A DNA stretch of 64,000 nucleotides from Scandinavium hiltneri (GCF_024764835.1 NZ_JALIGE010000075.1:310001-374000), one strand, 5' to 3'; shown: positions 51,213-60,755, numbered from the stretch's first letter. Notes: generated from the sequence alone by a model not told the origin. Translations and numbers: made by a program.

Positions 51213-52856
51213 ATGCAGCTTCTTCTTCTGGTCTGGCGGCAGTACCGCTGGCCTTTCATCGCCGTCATGGCGCTGAGCCTGCTGAGCGCTGCGCTCGGTA
51301 TTGGCCTGATTGCGTTCATTAACCTGCGCCTGATCGAAAGCGTCGATGCGTCACTGACGGTGCTTCCGGAATTCCTCGGCCTGCTGGCGCTGCTAATGGC
51401 CGTCACGCTCGGTTCGCAGCTGGCATTAACCGTGCTCGGCCATCATTTCGTCTATCGCCTGCGCAGTGAATTCATCAAACGTATTCTCGACACCCAAATT
51501 GAGCGGGTCGAAAAACTGGGCAGCGCCGCGCTGCTCGCCGGGCTGACCAGCGATGTTCGTGCCATTACTATTGCCTTCGTACGCTTACCGGAGCTGGTGC
51601 AGGGCATCATTCTGACCTTCGGTTCGGCGGCGTATCTCTTCTTCTTGTCCGGCAAAATGCTGGTGATCACCGCGTTGTGGATGGCGCTGACCATCTGGGG
51701 CGGCTTCGTGCTGGTGGCGCGGGTGTACAAACACATGGCGACCCTACGCGAAACGGAAGACAAGCTGTACCACGATTATCAGACCGTGCTGGAAGGGCGC
51801 AAAGAGCTGACCCTCAACCGCGAGCGCGCGGAGCATATCTTCAATACCCTGTATATTCCTGACGCCAAAGAGTATCGCCACCACATCATTCGCGCCGACA
51901 CCTTCCATTTAAGCGCAGTGAACTGGTCGAATATCATGATGCTTGGGGCGATTGGCCTGGTGTTCTGGATGGCGAATAGCCTCGGTTGGGCGGACACCAA
52001 CGTGGCGGCGACCTATTCACTGACGCTGCTGTTTTTGCGCACGCCGCTGCTTTCCGCCGTCGGCGCGCTGCCGACGCTGCTCAGCGCCCAGGTGGCGTTT
52101 AAAAAGCTGAACACTTTTTCTCTGGCACCGTATCGCGCCGAGTTTCCAAAGCCGGAAGCCCATCCGCACTGGCAAACGCTGGAACTGCGTGACGTGGAAT
52201 TCCATTATCAGGACAACACCTTTGCCGTCGGGCCGATTAATCTGACGCTGAATCGCGGGGAACTGGTGTTTCTGATTGGCGGCAACGGTAGCGGGAAATC
52301 GACGTTGGCGATGCTGCTCACCGGGCTTTATCAACCGGTTTCAGGGACGATCCTGCTCGACGGTCAGCCGCTGGCGGTGGATAAACCGGAAGATTATCGC
52401 AAACTGTTCTCGGCGGTGTTTACTGACGTGTGGCTGTTTGACCAACTGCTCGGCCCGGAAGGGCATCAGGCGAATCAGGCGCTTATCGACAAGTGGCTGG
52501 AACAGCTGAAAATGGGGCATAAGCTGAAGCTTGAGAACGGTAAAATTCTTGACCTGAAACTCTCCAAAGGGCAGAAAAAGCGCGTCGCGCTGTTGCTGGC
52601 GCTGGCCGAGGAACGTGACATCATTCTGCTGGATGAATGGGCCGCCGATCAGGACCCGCATTTCCGTCGCGAGTTTTATCAGGTTTTACTGCCGCTGATG
52701 CAAGAGATGGGGAAAACCGTGTTTGCTATCAGCCATGACGATCACTACTTCATTCACGCCGATCGCCTGCTGGAAATGCGCAACGGCAAACTCAGCGAGC
52801 TGACTGGGGAAGAGCGCGATGCCGCTTCCCGGGACGCCGTAGCCCGTACTGCTTAA
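51213..52856 (+). CDS. yojI: ABC exporter YojI (microcin J25 efflux type)
   Basis: A 547-residue half-transporter with an N-terminal six-helix domain and a C-terminal ATPase: Walker A GGNGSGKST, signature LSKGQKKRV, Walker B IILLDEWAAD and switch His in ISHDDHYF. The E. coli protein exports microcin J25 with TolC. An AAGAATTATTCTT palindrome (51142-51154) lies in the 86-base gap after alkB. mgtE follows 13 bases downstream, so readthrough is likely. Confidence 0.95.
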   Translation: MQLLLLVWRQYRWPFIAVMALSLLSAALGIGLIAFINLRLIESVDASLTVLPEFLGLLALLMAVTLGSQLALTVLGHHFVYRLRSEFIKRILDTQIERVEKLGSAALLAGLTSDVRAITIAFVRLPELVQGIILTFGSAAYLFFLSGKMLVITALWMALTIWGGFVLVARVYKHMATLRETEDKLYHDYQTVLEGRKELTLNRERAEHIFNTLYIPDAKEYRHHIIRADTFHLSAVNWSNIMMLGAIGLVFWMANSLGWADTNVAATYSLTLLFLRTPLLSAVGALPTLLSAQVAFKKLNTFSLAPYRAEFPKPEAHPHWQTLELRDVEFHYQDNTFAVGPINLTLNRGELVFLIGGNGSGKSTLAMLLTGLYQPVSGTILLDGQPLAVDKPEDYRKLFSAVFTDVWLFDQLLGPEGHQANQALIDKWLEQLKMGHKLKLENGKILDLKLSKGQKKRVALLLALAEERDIILLDEWAADQDPHFRREFYQVLLPLMQEMGKTVFAISHDDHYFIHADRLLEMRNGKLSELTGEERDAASRDAVARTA

Positions 52857-52869
52857 GGATGACCAGCCG

Positions 52870-54306
52870 ATGTCCGTGTTTCATAAAAACAGTGCCCGAC
52901 TGCGTGACCAGGAGCGTGCCCGGCTAATCTGGCTGCTGACCACCGATAAAGCCATTACGTCCGCGCTGACCAACAAACTGACGCTGGCTGAACAATATGA
53001 CGAAGGGCAACTGGCGGATGATATTGCCGAAGTGGGCGCGCTGGTGGCGCATCTGCCTGCGCCCGATCTGGCGGATACGCTGGAGGCGCTACCTTCCGAT
53101 GAACGACTCGCGCTTTGGGGGCTGGTGGAAGACAGCAAGCGCGGTAACGTGCTGCTCGAAGCGTCCGAAGGCGTGTATGAAGACCTGATTGAAGGGATGA
53201 GCGACAAGGCGTTGCTTGATGCGCTGGAAACCCTCGATATCGATGAAAAAATCTATCTGGTTCAGCATCTTCCGCGCAATCTGACCGGTCGTCTGTTGGC
53301 GACGCTTGCACCTACCGAACGCGACCGCGTGCGCCAGGTGATGAATTACGCCCACGACAGCGTGGGGGCTATCATGGAGTTCGAGGTGATCACCATTCGC
53401 CCGGACGTCACGCTGGGCGCGGTGCAGCGCTACCTGCGCCGGTTGGGAAAAATGCCGGAGAACACCGACAAACTGTTCGTTACCTCGCGTGATAAAACGC
53501 TGCTTGGCGAACTGGAGCTGCAAACCATTTTGCTTAATCCGGCGCAGCGCCGGGTTCACGACGTGATGGAAGCGGAGCCCGTCACCTTCCATCCTGAAGA
53601 AGAGGCCGAAAAAGTCGCGCGTACCTTTGAACGTGATGACTTGCTGAGTGCCGCCGTGATAGACGCCGAAGGCAAACTGCTCGGGCGTCTGACCATCGAT
53701 GAAATTGTTGAAGTGGTATACGAAGAAACCGACAACGACATTCGCCAGATGAGTGGTTTGAGTAACGATCAGGACGTATTCGCCCCCGTCAGCAAAGCGG
53801 TGAAAACGCGCTGGGCGTGGCTGGCGGTCAATCTGTGTACCGCGTTTATTGCCTCAAGGGTGATTGATAGCTTCGAACACACCATTTCCCAGTTGGTGGC
53901 ACTGGCCTCGCTGATGCCTATCGTGGCGGGGATCGGCGGCAATACCGGCAATCAGACCATCACCATGATCGTTCGTGCGTTGGCGCTCCAGCATATTCAG
54001 CCGGGTAACTTTTCGTTCCTGATCCTGCGTGAAATGGGCGTGGCGTTGATTAACGGCCTGGTGTGGGGCGGCATAATGGGCGGAGTGACGTGGTGGCTGT
54101 ACGATGACCCGCAGCTTGGCGGCGTGATGATGTTGGCGATGGTGCTCAACCTGCTGGTGGCGTCGTTGATGGGGGTACTGATCCCGATGATTATGACCAA
54201 ATTTGGCCGCGATCCGGCCGTAGGCTCCAGTGTGATGATCACTGCGATCACCGACACTGGCGGCTTTTTTATTTTTCTGGGGCTGGCGACGGTGTTTCTG
54301 CTTTAG
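52870..54306 (+). CDS. mgtE: Magnesium transporter MgtE
   Basis: A 478-residue MgtE channel: an N-terminal superhelical domain (about 1-155), two CBS domains (about 160-285) and five C-terminal membrane helices (about 310-478) with the family's pore region (ASLMPIVAGIGGNTGNQ). MgtE imports Mg2+ or Co2+ and closes when cytoplasmic Mg2+ is high. E. coli K-12 has no mgtE here, where yojI is next to mqo. Its 3' end overlaps the convergent SulP gene by 38 bases. Confidence 0.94.
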   Translation: MSVFHKNSARLRDQERARLIWLLTTDKAITSALTNKLTLAEQYDEGQLADDIAEVGALVAHLPAPDLADTLEALPSDERLALWGLVEDSKRGNVLLEASEGVYEDLIEGMSDKALLDALETLDIDEKIYLVQHLPRNLTGRLLATLAPTERDRVRQVMNYAHDSVGAIMEFEVITIRPDVTLGAVQRYLRRLGKMPENTDKLFVTSRDKTLLGELELQTILLNPAQRRVHDVMEAEPVTFHPEEEAEKVARTFERDDLLSAAVIDAEGKLLGRLTIDEIVEVVYEETDNDIRQMSGLSNDQDVFAPVSKAVKTRWAWLAVNLCTAFIASRVIDSFEHTISQLVALASLMPIVAGIGGNTGNQTITMIVRALALQHIQPGNFSFLILREMGVALINGLVWGGIMGGVTWWLYDDPQLGGVMMLAMVLNLLVASLMGVLIPMIMTKFGRDPAVGSSVMITAITDTGGFFIFLGLATVFLL

Positions 54307-55516
54307 CCGCGTGATGTCGGCGAATACGTTTCGGAATCAACACCAGTGCCACAATCCCGGCCAGTACACCGATGGCCAGATTGCCGGTGCTGACGGTCGC
54401 CGCGACGGTGACCAGCATCACCAGTGTTACCGACCACGGCGTTTGCTTCAGGGTGGCTGGCTGAAGGCTGTGCCAGCTAAAGGTTTTGAACGCCACAATG
54501 GCCATGATCCCGGCGAGCACCGCCATCGGGATTTTCGCCATCACGTTGCTCAGCCCGGTTACCAGTAATAGCAACACCAGGCCTGCGACAACGGTAGACA
54601 AGCGGCTGCGGCCTTTACCCATTTCCACGTTGACGATGGTCTGACCGATCATCGCGCACCCGGCAATCCCGCCGAAAAAGCCTGCCATGATATTGGCGAT
54701 ACCAAGCCCGGTGCTTTCACGCGCTTTGTTCGACGGCGTGGCGGTTAAGTCATCGACCAGTTTTGCGGTCAGCAGCGATTCCATCAGCCCGACAAAGGCG
54801 ATGCTCAATGCGCAGGGCCAGATTATCTGTAATGTTTGCAGATTAAGCGGCACCAGCAGCTGGGTCAGCCCAGGCAAACCGCCTGACATCGAGCCTTCAT
54901 CGCCGACGGTCGGCAGGATCTGGCCGCTGTAAACGGTGTACAACGTCAGAATAACGATAGCTATCAATGGTGAAGGCACGCTTTTAACCACTCGCGGCGC
55001 CCACAGCACAATCAACAGCGTAGCGGCAAACAGCGCCAGAATCAGCGGTTCTTTGCTCCAAAAATGCGGCACCTGGGCAAAGAAAATAAGAATACCGAGC
55101 GCATTCACGAAGCCAGTCATCACCGCCTGTGGGATGAATCGCATCAGCCTCGCCATACCAAACACGCCAAAAGCAATCTGAATCACGCCAGCCATCACCA
55201 CCGCAGGCAGGATGTACGCCACGCCGTGCTGGTGCACCATCGGGCCGATGACCAGCGCCACCGAACCTGCCGCCGCCGTGACCATCGCCGGACGCCCACC
55301 GAGGAACGACATCGCCAGACACAGCACTACCGATGCAATCAGGCTTACTTTCGGGTCCACGCCTGCAATCACCGAAAAAGAAATCACTTCCGGAATCAGC
55401 GCCAGGGCAGTGATCACCCCGGCCAGCGACTCGCGCAGCAGCAGGGCAGGAGAGCGCATGATGGTAGAGAGCGCATTTTGGTCGGTAATCGTTGACGATG
55501 AAGAGGTATCAGGCAT
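54269..55516 (-). CDS. SulP-family anion transporter without STAS domain
   Basis: A 415-residue membrane protein with 11-12 helices of the SulP/SLC26 core fold (ALIPEVISFSVIAGVDPKV and SFLGGRPAMVTAAAGSVALV are typical). The cytoplasmic STAS domain found in DauA is absent; the protein ends in a short basic and proline-rich tail. Bacterial SulP proteins carry sulfate, bicarbonate or dicarboxylates, and the substrate cannot be told from the sequence. The stop codon lies inside mgtE (38 bases of antisense overlap). No good ribosome site is seen before the ATG at 55516. Confidence 0.85.
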   Translation of the reverse strand: MPDTSSSSTITDQNALSTIMRSPALLLRESLAGVITALALIPEVISFSVIAGVDPKVSLIASVVLCLAMSFLGGRPAMVTAAAGSVALVIGPMVHQHGVAYILPAVVMAGVIQIAFGVFGMARLMRFIPQAVMTGFVNALGILIFFAQVPHFWSKEPLILALFAATLLIVLWAPRVVKSVPSPLIAIVILTLYTVYSGQILPTVGDEGSMSGGLPGLTQLLVPLNLQTLQIIWPCALSIAFVGLMESLLTAKLVDDLTATPSNKARESTGLGIANIMAGFFGGIAGCAMIGQTIVNVEMGKGRSRLSTVVAGLVLLLLVTGLSNVMAKIPMAVLAGIMAIVAFKTFSWHSLQPATLKQTPWSVTLVMLVTVAATVSTGNLAIGVLAGIVALVLIPKRIRRHHAAKAETPSPAPEK

Positions 55517-55791
55517 AGAGAAAGTAAGGTTATGGATGACCGGTTAACCATAAAGCACGATGCGTGCTGTATGTCACAAAACGGGCGATATTACCGCGTT
55601 GCGTCACATTTCGCCAGTACCAATACTCATCTGTGTGACACATTTATTAAACATTTTTATAACAGTTATCAAAACATGACTTAAAGATTAAACAATATTT
55701 AAATCTTTCACCGTCAGTGCTAACGTGGATTTCCCCGAATCGTTTCACCTGCGCTAAAACAAAAAACGCGAGTACAGTAAGGCTCATTACG

Positions 55792-57444
55792 ATGACTAAA
55801 AAGATGGCCGTACGCAGCTCACAGGCGGTTGGTTTAGATGCCGAACCTCTGGCAGACCAGACCCACGCCCGTACCGAGCATGAGACGGATGTGTTGTTGA
55901 TTGGCGGTGGCATCATGAGCGCCACGCTGGGAACCTGGCTTCAGGAACTGGAGCCGGATTGGTCTATTACCTTGGTTGAACGTATGGAAAGCGTCGCCGA
56001 GGAGAGCTCCAACGGCTGGAATAATGCCGGTACCGGCCATGCTGCCCTGATGGAACTGAACTACACGCCGCAAAAAGCGGATGGCTCTGTCACCATCGAC
56101 AAAGCCATCGAGATTAACGAAGCCTTTCAGATCTCGCGCCAGTTCTGGGCGCACCAGGTGACACGCGGCGTTTTGCAACAGCCGAAGACCTTCATCAATA
56201 CCGTTCCGCACATGAGCTTTGTGTGGGGCGAAAATAACGTCAACTTCCTGCGCGCGCGTTATGCAGCACTTCAGCAGAACTCGCTGTTCCAAGGAATGCG
56301 TTATTCCGAAGATACCGAACAGATTAAGAAGTGGGCTCCGCTGGTGATGGAAGGGCGCGACCCGCAGCAGAAGGTTGCCGCGACGCGGACCGAAATCGGC
56401 ACCGATGTGAACTACGGTGAAATCACCCGCCAGCTCATTGCCGGCCTGCGCCGTCATGACAATTTCTCGTTACAGCTCAATACCGTGGTGCGCCGTTTCA
56501 AACGCAACGTGGATAACAGCTGGACGGTCAGCGTTTCTGACGCCAACAATGCTAAAGTTCGTCGCACCATCCGGGCGAAATTTATCTTTATCGGCGCGGG
56601 CGGGGCGGCACTCAAACTGCTGCAACAGACCGGCATTCCACAGGCGAAAGAGTACGCGGGCTTCCCGGTCGGAGGCCAGTTCCTGGTGTGCGAAAACCCG
56701 GAGGTGGTGAATCATCATCTGGCGAAAGTGTATGGCCAGGCCTCCGTGGGGGCGCCGCCAATGTCGGTCCCGCACATTGACACCCGCATCATCGACGGTA
56801 AGCGCGCGGTGCTGTTTGGGCCGTTCGCGACGTTTTCGACCAGGTTCCTGAAAAACGGTTCGCTGTGGGATTTGCTCGGCTCGACCAACAAATCAAACAT
56901 TCTGCCGATGATTAACGTCGGTCTGGATAACTTCAGTCTGGTGAAGTATCTGGTCGGGCAGGTGATGCAGAATGATAAAGACCGTCTGGCTGCGTTACAG
57001 GAATACTACCCGTTAGCGAAGAAAAATGACTGGCGGTTGTGGCAGGCGGGCCAACGCGTGCAAATCATCAAACGCGACGAGGACAAAGGCGGCGTGCTGC
57101 GCTTGGGTACCGAAGTGGTGAGCGACGAGCATGGCACCGTGGCGGCGCTGCTGGGTGCCTCACCGGGTGCATCGACGGCGGCCCCGATTATGCTGCATTT
57201 GATGGAGCAGGTATTCAAAGAGAAAGTGAGTTCGCCTGCATGGCAGGAAAAACTGCGTTCGGTAGTGCCGACTTACGGCAGCAGTCTGAGCGGTGATCCG
57301 CAGGCCATTCAGCAGGCGCTGGCGCACACTAGTGAAGTGCTCGGCCTGTGTTATGATGCCGACACGCAGGCCGATCCTGTACCTCAGGCGCAGTTCACGC
57401 CTCCGCTGGTGGAGCTGCAACCGGTGGCGGATATCGCCCTGTAA
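55792..57444 (+). CDS. mqo: Malate:quinone oxidoreductase Mqo
   Basis: A membrane-associated FAD enzyme that oxidises malate and reduces quinone, 550 residues. The start at 55792 (MTKKMAVRSS) has AAGG about ten bases upstream and fits the family. FAD motif VLLIGGGIMSATLG, the SSNGWNNAGTGHAALMELNY segment and GAGGAALKLLQ are intact. The 275-base gap upstream is AT-rich and holds an AGCACG-ATG-CGTGCT inverted repeat (55556-55570), but I see no clear operator. Confidence 0.96.
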   Translation: MTKKMAVRSSQAVGLDAEPLADQTHARTEHETDVLLIGGGIMSATLGTWLQELEPDWSITLVERMESVAEESSNGWNNAGTGHAALMELNYTPQKADGSVTIDKAIEINEAFQISRQFWAHQVTRGVLQQPKTFINTVPHMSFVWGENNVNFLRARYAALQQNSLFQGMRYSEDTEQIKKWAPLVMEGRDPQQKVAATRTEIGTDVNYGEITRQLIAGLRRHDNFSLQLNTVVRRFKRNVDNSWTVSVSDANNAKVRRTIRAKFIFIGAGGAALKLLQQTGIPQAKEYAGFPVGGQFLVCENPEVVNHHLAKVYGQASVGAPPMSVPHIDTRIIDGKRAVLFGPFATFSTRFLKNGSLWDLLGSTNKSNILPMINVGLDNFSLVKYLVGQVMQNDKDRLAALQEYYPLAKKNDWRLWQAGQRVQIIKRDEDKGGVLRLGTEVVSDEHGTVAALLGASPGASTAAPIMLHLMEQVFKEKVSSPAWQEKLRSVVPTYGSSLSGDPQAIQQALAHTSEVLGLCYDADTQADPVPQAQFTPPLVELQPVADIAL

Positions 57445-57446
57445 CA

Positions 57447-57508
57447 AAAAAGCCCCGCTTAACATGAACTGTCCCACTGTATGGGGCAGTCCATTAACGG
57501 GGCTTTTT
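57447..57508. terminator. Bidirectional terminator between convergent mqo and eco
   Basis: An outer 11-bp stem (AAAAAGCCCCG, 57447-57457, with CGGGGCTTTTT, 57498-57508) encloses a 40-base loop that itself forms an 8-bp hairpin (57468-57475 with 57483-57490). A and T runs on the two sides suit termination in both directions. Confidence 0.85.
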
Positions 57509-57519
57509 GTATCGCTGAA

Positions 57520-58011
57520 TTAGCGCTTTTCGGCGTTCTGCACGCTTTCTTCAGCTTTCCAGATGCGGTATTTCACGTCGATGTTTTCTGGCGTGTAAAC
57601 CACAATTGGCAGCTTACTGTTGTAGCGCACCATCGCGTCGTCCCCCAGCCATGCGGTCACGAATTTCTGTGTTTTTTTGCCGTCCGGGCAGGCCATCATG
57701 GTGGACGCCGGGGAAGTCACTTTGTCGAAGACGTAATAGTCGTAACCCCAGCCTTGCAGCGTTTTACTTTCCAGTTCACCGCCCAGGCGATGCTGGTTGC
57801 AGTCAACTTCCAGCGTTTGACCAATCAGCAACTCCACTTTGTAGCCAGATTCGTCTTTCTGCTGCGCAAGCGTAATGACCTGACGCTTCATCCCTTTTTC
57901 CGCTTGCGGATACGGGGCTACTTTTTCCAACGGCGTATTGGCCGCGAAGGCGCTGGCAGAAACACAGGCGAGGGAAAGCACGGCAGCAGCAAATTTGGAT
58001 GCGTTTTTCAC
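57520..58011 (-). CDS. eco: Ecotin, periplasmic serine protease inhibitor
   Basis: A 163-residue protein with a signal peptide (cleavage after AFA, about residue 23). The reactive loop STMMAC keeps Met at P1, which lets ecotin inhibit trypsin, chymotrypsin and elastase-like proteases, including neutrophil elastase. The disulfide cysteines (EVDCNQHRLGG and MMACPDG) are present. It forms a dimer through the C-terminal strand (DVKYRIWKAEE). Confidence 0.96.
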   Translation of the reverse strand: MKNASKFAAAVLSLACVSASAFAANTPLEKVAPYPQAEKGMKRQVITLAQQKDESGYKVELLIGQTLEVDCNQHRLGGELESKTLQGWGYDYYVFDKVTSPASTMMACPDGKKTQKFVTAWLGDDAMVRYNSKLPIVVYTPENIDVKYRIWKAEESVQNAEKR

Positions 58012-58136
58012 TGTTAATCCTTTTGAGCAGTTAGCAACAAGCAGATCGTACCATCACCATGATGAATGGTAAGTATTATTTACCAATATTTTAATTATGT
58101 GTGGTGATATCTACTAAGGCGGGTTGCCAGTGAAAA

Positions 58137-58235
58137 TCAGGAACCCGGTGTGGCGTAACCACCAATGATAAACCAGGCCAGGAAAGCGACAGCGACGATA
58201 AAACACAGGATAGGGAAGGCGATTCCGATGCGCAT
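58137..58235 (-). CDS. 32-residue single-helix membrane protein, YoaK-like
   Basis: A 32-codon frame, too short for most gene finders: it starts MRIGIAFPILCFIVAV and ends WFIIGGYATPGS. Nearly the whole protein is one membrane helix. From memory it closely resembles E. coli small membrane protein YoaK (begins MRIGIIFPVV, ends GGYAAPGA). AGAGG lies six bases before the ATG. It lies alone between eco and tRNA-Pro; in E. coli yoaK is elsewhere. The 220 bases upstream are AT-rich and can hold its promoter. Function unknown. Confidence 0.75.
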   Translation of the reverse strand: MRIGIAFPILCFIVAVAFLAWFIIGGYATPGS

Positions 58236-58455
58236 AAAACCTCTTGATGTCCTTAATCAGGATCGAATTTGCGTTATTCACTAAAGCGGAGGATAACACA
58301 TTGTTCACATCGGGTGTGCGCCGTGTGTTTGCACAGTGTCTACCCTTTATAAAATGTAGTTATCATTTAACGTTATGATCTTAGATGTTTTGTCGAGCGA
58401 GGCTTGTTGGTGATTGAGTGTGGTTGGCGAGCAATAACGTTTCGGAAAATGATTT

Positions 58456-58532
58456 TGGTCGGCACGGAGAGATTTGAACTCTCGACCCTCGCCACCCCAT
58501 GACGATGCGCTACCAGGCTGCGCTACGTGCCG
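58456..58532 (-). tRNA. proL: tRNA-Pro (anticodon GGG)
   Basis: A 77-base tRNA on the minus strand: acceptor stem CGGCACG with CGTGCCG, encoded CCA end, anticodon loop ATGGGGT (anticodon GGG) on the stem TCGTC with GGCGA, and T loop TTCAAAT. It corresponds to proL, which also neighbours yejM in E. coli. Confidence 0.97.
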
Positions 58533-58606
58533 ACGCCGAAAATAATACTACCGTTTTCAACGTCGGATGCAAGACGGTTTCCACCAATTGATTCAAAAAT
58601 AATCAA

Positions 58607-60367
58607 TCAGTTAGCGATGAAACGTTTCTCTTCGGTCAGCACCTGGAGCAGAAGGCTCAGCTGTGGCTTCTCGTTCTCCACTTTCTCATTGTCGCGATTC
58701 CACGTGCGGTAGTTACCGTTGTGATTCAGCACGACGGTCACCTTCGGCGTGGTTATCGCCAGGTCAGTATTGCTCGCGGCGGTGACCCAGTTATGGCGGC
58801 GCGTGGCGCTGAACAAGTCCTGCCCCTGAGAATATTCATTGGCTGGCGTGCTGACGTGCAGCAAGCGCTGCATCAGCGTGGTCATCACATCTTTATGGTT
58901 GGTCAGGGTGGTGATTTCCTGCGCCGGCGTACCCGGCCAGTGAACCACCAGTGGAACCTGAAGCTGCTCGCGAGACCAGTCGAAATTCGCGCCTTTTTTA
59001 TCCAGCGATACGCCGTGTGCCGCCGTGATAATCACCACGGTTTTGTCGAACTTGCCGGACGCTTTCAGCGCGGTCAATACGCGGTCAATCTGCATATCGA
59101 CGTTGCCGGCAGCGCGGGCATAACGGCGGTTAAAGCCTTGCTTCTGGGTGTCGGCAAGCGTAGTTCCGTTGAGCGAAATCCAGGAGAACCAGCGGTTCTC
59201 TTCCTGCGCGTAGCTCCCCAGCCAGTTAATCCACTGGGAGGCGGTGTCCGCATCGCTCTGAGATTTGGACGGCGGCAACGAGAAGTCAGATAGCAGCGCC
59301 TGGCGATACACTGGGCTGCTGAATCCGTCAGAGGAGAACAGACCCAGCTGGTAACCCTGCTGATTCAGCGCGGAAATCAACGCCGCTGGAACACGTGCGG
59401 ACAGGACTCCATCCATATAGCTTGGCGAAATCCCGTAGAACAGGCCGAAGATCCCGCTGTCGGCGGCATTGCCGGCGCTCATGTGCTGAGTAAAGTTAAG
59501 GTTTTGCTGTGCAAAACTGCCCAGGGCTGGCATCTGCTTCTCAAAGCGGGAATAGTTCAGGCTATCGACCGTAATCAGCAGCACGTTCTGCCCAGTGCCC
59601 ATATCGCGGTAGCGTAAATCGCTCAGCGGATATTGCACGGAAACGGCTTCCGGATCGCCTTGTTCTACCAGACGGCGCTGATAATCCTGCGCGTCGAGCA
59701 GGCCATGTTTCTCAAGGAAACGACGGGCGGTCATCGGATAGGAAAGAGGCAAATTCGCGCGCTGCATGGTTATCGGGCGGTAGAAATTCGCATCGGCCCA
59801 GATGTACATCACATGCGTGGCGATAAATGCAGTAAACAGAAACCAGGCGACGGGGCGAGCAAAGTGGCGGCGGCGCGTAAGGCTACGCAGCTTTTGCCAG
59901 CTCCAGGTGGCGAACAGCATCTCAATCAGCAGAATGACCGGCACGCTGATAAACATAAGCTGCCAGTCGCGGGCCATTTCGTTCTGATCGGGGTTAATCA
60001 CCAGCTCCCACACCACCGGATTAAGGTGCAAGTGGAAGCGGGTAAAGACTTCGCTGTCGATAAGCAACAGCGTCATGCCCACGGTGGCCAGAATGGCGGA
60101 TAAGAACCGCATCAGGCGCTGAGACATGACAACGAACGTGAGCGGGAAGAGGATCAGCAGGTAGGTGGCGAACACCAGAAAGCTGAAATGCCCGACGAGG
60201 CTGATGTACGAGTACACGCGACCCGACAGCGTCGTCGGCCAGTCGGCGACAAACAGATAGCGGCTACCGAGAACTGCGGCCAGCAGAATGTTGAACAGGG
60301 CAAACCAATGCCCCCAACTGACCATCTGGGACACTTTTTCTCGATAGGGCTGACGATGAGTCACCAT
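58607..60367 (-). CDS. yejM: Inner-membrane lipopolysaccharide-homeostasis protein YejM (PbgA/LapC)
   Basis: A 586-residue protein with five N-terminal membrane helices (about residues 15-190), a basic interfacial linker and a periplasmic sulfatase/phosphatase-like domain (VLLITVDSLNYSRFEKQM, then SGIFGLFYG). It senses lipopolysaccharide in the inner membrane and restrains LapB-FtsH breakdown of LpxC; it is essential in E. coli. It lies downstream of yejL on the same strand (27 bases). Confidence 0.96.
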   Translation of the reverse strand: MVTHRQPYREKVSQMVSWGHWFALFNILLAAVLGSRYLFVADWPTTLSGRVYSYISLVGHFSFLVFATYLLILFPLTFVVMSQRLMRFLSAILATVGMTLLLIDSEVFTRFHLHLNPVVWELVINPDQNEMARDWQLMFISVPVILLIEMLFATWSWQKLRSLTRRRHFARPVAWFLFTAFIATHVMYIWADANFYRPITMQRANLPLSYPMTARRFLEKHGLLDAQDYQRRLVEQGDPEAVSVQYPLSDLRYRDMGTGQNVLLITVDSLNYSRFEKQMPALGSFAQQNLNFTQHMSAGNAADSGIFGLFYGISPSYMDGVLSARVPAALISALNQQGYQLGLFSSDGFSSPVYRQALLSDFSLPPSKSQSDADTASQWINWLGSYAQEENRWFSWISLNGTTLADTQKQGFNRRYARAAGNVDMQIDRVLTALKASGKFDKTVVIITAAHGVSLDKKGANFDWSREQLQVPLVVHWPGTPAQEITTLTNHKDVMTTLMQRLLHVSTPANEYSQGQDLFSATRRHNWVTAASNTDLAITTPKVTVVLNHNGNYRTWNRDNEKVENEKPQLSLLLQVLTEEKRFIAN

Positions 60368-60394
60368 AAACTGTTTGTCGTCTTCCTTTTGCGC

Positions 60395-60622
60395 TTAGTG
60401 CGCTGGGTCGTCGCTAACAGAAGATTGCAGCGCCTGAGCAAAGGAGCGGACAATCGCCTGGCGCTGTGCTGGCGCGACGCTTGTGTTAATCAGGTTAGTC
60501 ACCATATTGCCCAACACCATCAGTGAAAGGTCAGTCGGTGCCTTGTGTTTTTCCAGCACGTTGGCAAGCTCAGTCAGCAGCTGTTCAACGTGTTCATCAC
60601 TGTAGCGGGAGATTTGCGGCAT
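60395..60622 (-). CDS. yejL: UPF0352 family protein YejL
   Basis: A 75-residue protein of the UPF0352 family, the same length as in E. coli, when started at the ATG at 60622 (MPQISRYSDEHVEQLL). Function unknown. It is mostly helical. It precedes yejM in the same orientation and diverges from yejK, with 133 bases between. Confidence 0.95.
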   Translation of the reverse strand: MPQISRYSDEHVEQLLTELANVLEKHKAPTDLSLMVLGNMVTNLINTSVAPAQRQAIVRSFAQALQSSVSDDPAH

Positions 60623-60755
60623 AAATCCAGAATCTGTTTGTTCATGAAAGGGCAACATATTACCGTAGCAGCAGCTTTTTTTCCGCTTTTTTTCGCCTTT
60701 ACACAGTTGCGTCTGCGATGGTTGAATACCGTCCGGTCTAAAAGGAGAGTTTAAC

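Noticed and set aside
58114..58308. A 64-codon frame on the minus strand overlapping the small membrane protein gene
   Set aside because: It is in another frame, lacks a ribosome site and has no plausible fold. The 32-codon frame at 58137-58235 explains the region better.
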